DNA of 21,701 nucleotides from Chara braunii. Taxonomy: Eukaryota > Streptophyta > Charophyceae > Charales > Characeae. Below, in pieces: positions 16,323 through 21,701 of the stretch (within the stretch, counting starts at the first letter, position 1; every line of letters begins with the position of its first letter). Under the pieces are notes generated by a model. The model was given only the letters and a program-made list of their open reading frames with translations, was not told the DNA's origin and made no database searches. Where the stretch lies: contig BFEA01000007.1 of NCBI GenBank assembly GCA_003427395.1, forward strand, positions 2,216,417-2,238,117. Reading direction: 5' to 3'. The translations under genes and the position numbers were made by a program.

Positions 16323-17492
16323 AGACGGCAGAATTGGTCGATGTAATCATCGACCGTCTTTTGTGGGCGGAAGGTGGCTGTGATCAGCGTGGCCCACTTA
16401 AGGAAGGAGTGTGATGGCTGGCCGCTGAGTTGGCGGTTGATGACTACAGTGAGCCACTAGCGGGCGGCATTGGCGAGGAGTCGTGTATCGGCTAAAGGTA
16501 GCCAGTGGATGATGAGGATGGCGTGGAGGTAGAAAGCTTGTTGGAGTTGGCTGAGAAAGAGAGATACATCCTCATTGGGGTTACCTGAAAAGGTTGGAAT
16601 CTCGTGGGCCCGAAATGCACGGGGGATTTTGCCATAACTAGGGACGTGGTAGCGAGTGCGTTGAAGTCGAGGGTTGGTGAGGTGTCAACGAGGCAGGTGA
16701 AGTCATGTTGGGGGTTTGTTGGGAGGAGGGCGTTCGGGAGATGTTGGGGGAGGATGGGGTGTGACATGGTGGTGACCTAGGAGTAGGTGGGCATCCGGAG
16801 GGAGGTGATGATGGATGAGGTAGAGATGGGTTGTGAGAGGGGAGGTGTGCGTTGTGAGAGGGGATGGTGTGACTATTGGGCAACGAGAGGGGTGGAGGAG
16901 GGAGGAGGTGGGTGGGACACGCCGGTGGTGGCCGTTGTGATGGGGGGTGGTAGAGGTTGGGGTGGCGGAAGGACCGGCCGTGGAAGTGGAGATTGAAGCG
17001 GTGGAGGTGGGAGTGGCGGATGGACCGGCGGTGGAAGTAGAGGTAGAGGTGGAGGTGGGAGTGGGAGTGAGGAGAGGAGGACGTGGGGGCAGACTGGAAC
17101 CTGACGTAGACGTGGGGATCGTGGTAGTGACCACTTGGATGGAAGGGGTCAATGTTTGTGCCATGTTCTATCCGACTGGAGAGGCTGGAGATGGAGGTGG
17201 CAAAGGAGGATTGGAGGCCACGGATGGTGTCTTGCATTGATTGCATCATGGCGAGTATGGAGATGTTGGTGGGGGTGGCTTCAGGTGCGGGTTGCCCTGC
17301 TGTGAAGTCACGAAGCAGACTGTCTACGGACACGGTGTCAATGGCGCTCATGTTGATGGTTGAGGAACCGTCCGCCATTGTGGAGGGAGAGGCCGAGGGC
17401 AAGGAAGTAGTAGCGGTGGAAGCGGCGGCTGCAGCAGCATTCTCAGCGGCCCAAGCGGCGGCACGCAGATAATTCTTGGTGCAACGGGGCAT
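16323..17492 (-). pseudogene. gag: Gag N-terminus and capsid of element B
   Basis: I place the start at the Met of MPRCTKNYLRAAAWAAENAA (17492); an in-frame upstream Met at 17540 is less likely. The N-terminus is Ala-rich and leads to a helical stretch (ILAMMQSMQDTIRGLQSSF), then a long low-complexity Pro/Ser/Thr/His region in competing frames (16700-17160) after a shift near 17160. The capsid domain is visible at 16280-16600: FSGNPNEDVSLFLSQLQQAF and TVDDYIDQFCRLCQNG, with one internal TAG near 16460. This matches the retrotransposon Gag family. Confidence 0.82.
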
Positions 17493-17520
17493 GGAAGGGA
17501 AGAAGATGTGTGAATTTTCC

Positions 17521-17848
17521 CATTTTTTTGGGTATTTCATTGAATTTTTAATGCATTTTTAAAGGAAAATTTCGAAAAATTATGGGGGAATTAATTGACA
17601 TCGGGTTTTGGAATTTATGAGATAATTAATTCAAAAAAATGAAAATTTTATTTAATTTGAAATGAATATGTGGTAATTTTAATGAATTTAAACTAATTTT
17701 ATTATTTTTAATAAATTTAAAATATTTAATATGGTTTCAAATACATTTAAAACGAATCTAATTTAAACTGGATTTGAAACTAGACTACCAGCCGGGCCAC
17801 CCGGGTCCCGGATGGCCAGCCCGTGCAAGGACCAAGGAAGGTCCAAGG

Positions 17849-17850
<2 letters not shown>
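17521..17850. repeat. AT-rich segment with one GC-rich end (half foldback element)
   Basis: An AT-rich stretch (17521-17770, many TTTAAAA motifs) ends in CTAGACTACCAGCCGGGCC and a CCCGGG-containing end up to the TCCAAGG before the poly(A) tract. The end (17765-17850) is an inverted copy of 19781-19880. No left GC-rich end is visible: the AT core stops near the start of gag. This is where the 5' LTR of element B would be expected. Confidence 0.7.
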
Positions 17851-17891
<41 letters not shown>

Positions 17892-17949
17892 ACAAAAAAG
17901 CTATATTACGCAGAAAAATAAATTAAACAACTTTTTTTTTTTTTTTTTT
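17849..17949. repeat. Poly(A)40 and poly(T)18 tracts
   Basis: Forty A residues at 17849-17888 and eighteen T residues at 17932-17949 flank about 43 bp. The stretch could fold back on itself. Such tracts may mark retroposon tails or the core of a repeat element. Their lengths are prone to sequencing error. Confidence 0.9.
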
Positions 17950-18306
17950 AAATCCGAGCGCTATTCTTTTTTATCGTCAAAAACCGGGAAACGGGCGCGG
18001 CGTCCCTCACATAGATGCTGTAACCATCCGGGGCTAAGAAAGGCACTTCCGGCCAACCCTATCCCCAACTACAGCTATCCAGCTACTGAGACCCCAACCC
18101 CCCCCCAGTACTATCAAACCCCAAGCTGCCACAATACTGATCACCATTAAAAGACAAGCAGCAATTAAATTTCACAGCAACCCTATCTATTACTCAAACC
18201 CTATCTACCTCTAGGAACGAGCACAACTCCAAAAACCTCAATTCTAGTGTACTATACCTCCCACCAACCAATCAAATCACTATCACCGAAAACCTAGTTA
18301 AAGCAA

Positions 18307-18477
18307 TGAGTCAACGGCCATCGGCAAGATAAGCAACCTAGTTCCACGAAGCCAGTCGAAACCCAACGTGTATCGCAACTATAGAGCCCAATCGTGGCAT
18401 AGAGCACTGAGTCAACGGCCATCGGCAAGATAAGCAACCTAGTTCCACGAAGCCAGTAGAAACCCAACGTGTATCGC
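18307..18477. repeat. 101-bp-period direct duplication
   Basis: Copies at 18307-18376 and 18408-18477 (70 bp, beginning TGAGTCAACGGCCATCGGCA) differ at one base. About 31 bp of unique sequence separates them. There is no coding signal. The near-identity suggests a recent event. Confidence 0.95.
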
Positions 18478-19349
18478 GTGGGCACTCCTATTCGTTTTCA
18501 CAAGGAAGCAGCGAATCGCAACTGAAGAACCAAAGTCTTGATACATCCATGCTTCACTTAACGGTATCATAATATGCTCTCTCTCTCTCTCTCTCTTTCG
18601 CGGATCACGAGCAACAAACCACAACAAACCATCCAACAATCCACGACGTAACCACTATGTACACCCTAAGCACCTAGAATCGGTGTTCACTAAAACCAAC
18701 AGTTGTGTCGTTCATAAACACAATCTATAATCCAGCAGAGATCCAAAGGCTAGGAAGTCCTGAGCAACACCACGTCCAAAGCAGGAGCATCGGCAAGAGT
18801 GGACAAACCCCGGTCGTGGCTGAAGCCCTGTGTCAGCAATTCGCCAGCAGCTCTGGGCGATACCAGTCGCAGCAAGAAGTCCATCATGTTTCTCCCGGAA
18901 GTCGACGCCTGTCGATGTACTCTCTTCGTTCGTCTCCAGTTCTTCACTCAGATGAAATTGTGTCCGCCGCCACAACCCTATAGTGTTACGTATCTGCAAT
19001 CAGTGGGCCAAGCCCCTGATCAGGTGATAATTCTGATATGTACGGTGCGCAGATCCTGCCCGTTGACCGTCCACACGTCTCTCCCCTTCCTCTCACGGCA
19101 AATCTAGGATTACCAAGTATCGTTGACCAAGACCAGGCTATGGCAGGTGCATGGTTGTGCCCCCTCGAAGCGGCCTCCACCTCAGCGCCCACACGCTCCA
19201 TCACCCCACCGCCTCCGCCACACCCAACAGCTTGTTCACAGCTACCCCCGTGCGATCCCCCGCTGCCTGCGCACCGTAGTGACGACGCGCTAACACTGCG
19301 TTACCGCTGCGCTAGCGAAACACTGTAGGACTTTGCACCGTCTAAACTA
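18478..19349. other. No recognisable gene; contains a (CT)n tract
   Basis: A (CT)10 microsatellite lies at 18577-18596. Overlapping frames on both strands (18705-19328) show no known domain and no dominant strand. The region is moderately GC-rich towards 19300 and could be host intergenic DNA or a decayed LTR. Confidence 0.4.
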
Positions 19350-19709
19350 AACTACTTTTGCCTCTAGGTCACATCGACATTCTTTACCAAATTTAAAATA
19401 AAAAATTAAATAAAAAAATAATTTTACTTTTCTATTTTTTTATTTCTTTTTTGCCCGGTCGGGCAAGTGAACCCGGGCAACTTCGGCAGCCTAGATTTGA
19501 AACGAATTTAATTAATTTACATAGATTTAAAACGAATCTAATTAATTTTTTAATGGATTCAAAACTAGGCTACCAGAGTGGCCCGGGTCCAAGAACCCGG
19601 CCGGGCTAAAAAGGAATTAAAAATATATATATATATCGTCACAAATAGTTTTAAATTTTATTTTAAATTTGGTAAAGAATTTCAATGCGACCCTGAGGCA
19701 AAAGTTGTT
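19350..19709. mobile_element. 360-bp foldback (long inverted repeat) element
   Basis: The two halves are inverted copies over almost the whole length. The outer ends are ACTTTTGCCTC (19354-19364) and GAGGCAAAAGT (19695-19705). A perfect 24-bp inverted match follows inside them (about 19379-19402 and 19658-19681). Further in come GC-rich blocks GCCCGGTCGGGC and CCCGGCCGGGC, then ACCCGGGC and GCCCGGGT, then AGCCTAG and CTAGGCT, around an AT-rich centre (19503-19555). No protein is encoded. The structure fits a non-autonomous foldback or MITE-type element. No clear target-site duplication was seen. Confidence 0.8.
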
Positions 19710-19780
19710 CAGCTTATTTTGCTGCATAACATAGTTTTTTTTTGGATTTTTCGGTTTTTCTTTTCTTTTCTTTTTTTTTT

Positions 19781-20075
19781 GTCGGCTGGGACCTTCCCTG
19801 GTCCTTGCACGCCCGGGCTGCCCGGGAAGATAGGGTGACCCGGGCGGCCCGGCTGGTAGCCTAGATTTAAAACGAACTAAATGAATTTAATTAAATGGAT
19901 TTAAAATGAATTAAACAAATTTAATTAATTGAAATGGATTTAAAACGCATCTAATTAATTTAAACGAATTTAATTAAGTTTTAAATGGATTAAAAACTAG
20001 GCTAAATGGATTAAAAACAAGGCTACCAGAGTGGCCCGGGTCACTTGCCTGGCCAGGCCAAAAAGTGCGAGGAAC
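19781..20075. mobile_element. Second palindromic element of the same family
   Basis: A GC-rich left end (TGACCCGGGCGGCCCGGCTG, then GTAGCCTAGATTT) and an inverted right end (AAGGCTACCAGAGTGGCCCG, then GGTCACTTGCC) flank an AT-rich core of repeated TTTAAAACGAATT-like words (19860-20020). A short internal duplication, AAATGGATTAAAAAC, sits near the right end. It shares its ends with 19446-19608 and, inverted, with 17765-17850. Confidence 0.75.
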
Positions 20076-20561
20076 AAGCCCTCAAGGGGCCCTATCAGAC
20101 ATCACATGTTCTGGGCTAAGGCCCCCAGCAAGCCGAGTGCCCGCCCTAAGCGAAGGCGGGCCTGAATATTCGTCAAAGGCCAAAATTCGACATTTCTGTA
20201 GGGGCATTCAGGCTCTCGCAGCACGCTAGCTGGTTGGGTAGACGCATGAGCCTCACTCAGCTGCATCATACAGTTGGCCCAGGCCTTGACAGTTGCGCCT
20301 GGGGACATACACACAGAGCAGGGCCGATACATTAGGAAGCAGGCCATCGGCCTTTGGAAAAGCAGTACTGTCGACGCACCTGTCGGGGAGCCCTGCACAG
20401 ATGCAGCAAACAGCCCAAGTCCGGAGACTCAGGCCGTCCAACTGAAAAGGGCCCAGGCCCTCATCTGTGGTCTCGGGCCTGGGCACAGGGTCTGAAGCCC
20501 AACCGGAAGCTACTGGAAGCTTCCAGCCAGGCCACACGTAGCATCCAGGAAGCTGCCACTT
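20076..20561. other. No recognisable gene
   Basis: The stretch is GC-rich and CpG-containing, with many GGCC/GGCCC words and overlapping frames on both strands. None has a recognisable domain, and no strand is favoured. A tRNA or rRNA signature was not seen. Confidence 0.4.
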
Positions 20562-20845
20562 CCTGTGTAGCATCGTGTTCCGGTTCGGTGACCGAACGTT
20601 CGGGACCGAACGCGAACGAGCACCGAAACTCTCCGAACGCGAACATAAAAATATTAAAAAAAAAAAAAAAAAAAAGTTCTCCCAAAAATCTGAAAAAAAA
20701 ATATGTTATGTAAAATAATAATACAAACAACTTTTGCCTTGGAGGTTTGGTCAAATTCGTAACCAAACTCGAGTTAACAATTTTTTTTTTGAATACATGT
20801 TCGGGTGGCGTTCGGCCTCCGAACATGTTCGGTGTGCTACACAGG
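20562..20845. mobile_element. MITE-like element with TIRs and target-site duplication
   Basis: The terminal inverted repeats are CCTGTGTAGCA (20562-20572) and TGCTACACAGG (20835-20845). Flanking copies of CCACTT lie at 20556-20561 and 20846-20851. They can be read as an 8-bp CCACTTCC duplication if the element starts at 20564. Inside, subterminal GTTCGG/CCGAAC words recur in both orientations near each end, around an AT-rich core with a 20-A run (20656-20675). No transposase is encoded. An 8-bp duplication would suggest a hAT-type parent, but this is inference. Confidence 0.75.
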
Positions 20846-21123
20846 CCACTTCCATAAAAGAAGTGAGGCAGCCCAGGCCAGGCATTCTGGCCAGTGCAGG
20901 CAATGTGGAAGTGCTGCTGTGCTATCGCCTGATGCTGCGCTGCTGCCAAGGGCGCTGACGGGGCGCATAGTGGTGAAGTGGGGCACTGCAGGGCAGCGGG
21001 GCGCAGGTGGCCATAGCCGGGCTGCTGGGCGCCAGGGGGTACAGCGGGTGATCTGATGGTCTTCAGGGAAGGAGGCGCAGAGTGGGGTTATCTAGGTCCG
21101 ATTGAGGGTGACGAGATACGTAC
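20846..21123. other. GC-rich stretch, possible intron of the gene at 21124-21285
   Basis: No domain is visible. If the minus-strand exon at 21124-21285 is real, this stretch is the start of its first intron. Repeated GGGCAG/GCTGC words give long chance frames. Confidence 0.3.
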
Positions 21124-21285
21124 CTGGTGCACGAAGAGAGGTCGGCTATGGTTGACAGGAAGTGGGCCTGCTGCGTGAACACAGCTGTAGATAGGATAGT
21201 CGGGTAGAGTAGGCTGGGCGCTGGGTGCCAGACAGAGAGGAGCGACTTTGAATTCTGGGTTGGTGTGGCCTACGGGCTTGGACAT
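21124..21285 (-). CDS. Possible first coding exon of an unknown host gene
   Basis: An ATG at 21285 opens a 54-codon frame (MSKPVGHTNPEFKVAPLCLA at the start) that ends exactly at CAG followed by GTACGT, a textbook plant 5' splice site. The exon is 162 nt and phase 0. The product is Pro-rich with no recognised domain or signal peptide. The sequence upstream on the minus strand (21290-21550) is less GC-rich and could hold the promoter. No following exon could be identified with confidence among the repeats at lower coordinates. It could also be a chance frame next to a chance donor. Confidence 0.35.
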
Positions 21286-21556
21286 TGACTCATTACTTCA
21301 TTGTATTGCTCTATATGGATGGTTTTCTCGGTGCATTTGTACTCTCTGCTTGGACACGACTACTTGGTCATCTGTGTGATTTCGCAACTTGGTTTTCTGT
21401 ATATCGTTCACACTCATATTCCTTGCAATTTGGTATCTGACCTGGTTCGTGACCGCCGCTTACTTGGCACCGGCGACATTGCTACTTGGTGCGCTGACGA
21501 TGCCTCATGTGCAGTAAGGATACTTTGGCGCTGGTTTGATTGAGCGGGGCCGGCCA
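21286..21556. other. Non-coding stretch with repeated ACTTGGT words
   Basis: ACTTGGT occurs near 21361, 21388, 21462 and 21484, with variant AATTTGGT near 21427. The + strand frame (21301-21543) shows no known domain. It may be the upstream region of the minus-strand exon. Confidence 0.3.
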
Positions 21557-21700
21557 CTGGAAGGCTGTGGCGACAGCAGGTGTATGCATGATGATGAGAG
21601 TATGCTGACGTGGCATTTTGGCTGAGGTGGCACTGCATTGCGTTGTGGGTGGTACCGAGGCTATTGACCGGTCATACCGCTGGAAGGCTGTGGCGACAGC
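21557..21700 (+). repeat. 21-bp direct repeat, 123 bp apart
   Basis: The 21 bases beginning CTGGAAGGCTGTGGCGACAG at 21557-21577 recur identically at 21680-21700. The second copy reaches the window edge, so the repeat may be longer or part of a tandem array that continues outside. Confidence 0.9.
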
Positions 21701-21701
21701 G

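Larger units (their letters stand above)
11807..17492 (-). mobile_element. Retroelement B: degenerate chromovirus (Ty3/gypsy)
   Basis: On the minus strand, Gag, CCHC knuckle, protease, RT, RNase H, integrase and chromodomain lie in order over 5.7 kb. Canonical motifs are visible in each (CX2CX4HX4C, YLDD, DDE, WTGYP...TWEP). The frame is broken by at least eight indels or stops, including an in-frame TAG in capsid, paired indels around the RT VMPFGLTN motif and a 38-bp triplication in integrase. It differs in sequence from element A, so they are separate families. The 3' LTR candidate is at 10018-10728. Upstream of gag is AT-rich repeat DNA instead of a recognisable 5' LTR, so the 5' end may be truncated. 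Confidence 0.93.

Noticed and set aside
16787-17472. Gly/Val/Glu-rich + strand frames
   Set aside because: They are the complement of the low-complexity Pro/Thr/Ser region of Gag. No independent coding evidence.
1-21701. A novel multi-gene defence, metabolic or toxin system
   Set aside because: Every strong protein signal belongs to the two retroelements or to organellar fragments. The remaining frames have no domains and no operon-like arrangement.

Overview
This window looks like a repeat-rich nuclear stretch from a plant-lineage (streptophyte) eukaryote. A charophyte alga such as Chara is my best guess. That rests on the type of Ty3/gypsy Gag protein, the organellar gene fragments and plant-like splice sites, not on any database search. 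There are no bacterial operons. Nearly all recognisable coding sequence belongs to two decayed LTR retrotransposons on opposite strands.

Left part (1-8110, + strand). A (GA)n tract and a non-coding leader with an array of about ten TTGAC(C) motifs precede retroelement A. Its gag starts at 1085, breaks off at about 1876 and resumes at about 3356. The protein homology continues across the gap, so the 1.48 kb in between (1877-3355) is an insertion. That insertion is mitochondrial-type DNA. It holds a cox1 3' segment, a short nad1 segment and a short nad6 segment fused head to tail, then AT-rich spacer, a tRNA 3'-half remnant, an unknown ORF and a nearly complete tRNA-Thr(GGU). The tRNA's last base is also the last base of the insertion. 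After gag, element A carries protease, reverse transcriptase, RNase H, integrase and a chromodomain-like tail. All are broken by frameshifts, stops and short tandem duplications. A possible 3' LTR with a TATA box follows.

Middle (8110-11800). This is mostly non-coding. It includes one plausible minus-strand host exon (9092-9863) and a minus-strand LTR candidate (10018-10728) beginning TGTTACGG directly after a polypurine tract. A 53-bp-period repeat array lies at 10838-11150.

Right-centre (11807-17492, - strand). Element B is a chromovirus-type Ty3/gypsy element: Gag with a CCHC knuckle, a protease with an altered active-site motif, RT (YLDD), RNase H, integrase and a canonical chromodomain. 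It is also a pseudogene. Its integrase carries a 38-bp unit repeated three times just after the catalytic Glu, which shifts the frame.

Right end (17500-21701). This is non-autonomous repeat territory. It has poly(A)/poly(T) tracts, a 101-bp-period duplication, a family of palindromic foldback-like elements (GC-rich CCCGGG ends around an AT-rich core), and a 284-bp MITE-like element with terminal inverted repeats and a 6-8 bp target duplication. A possible first exon of a host gene lies at 21124-21285 on the minus strand.

I found no coherent new multi-gene system. The most notable items are the mosaic mitochondrial insertion inside a gypsy gag, the foldback family, the MITE, the phased W-box-like array and the repair-like short duplications inside both retroelements.
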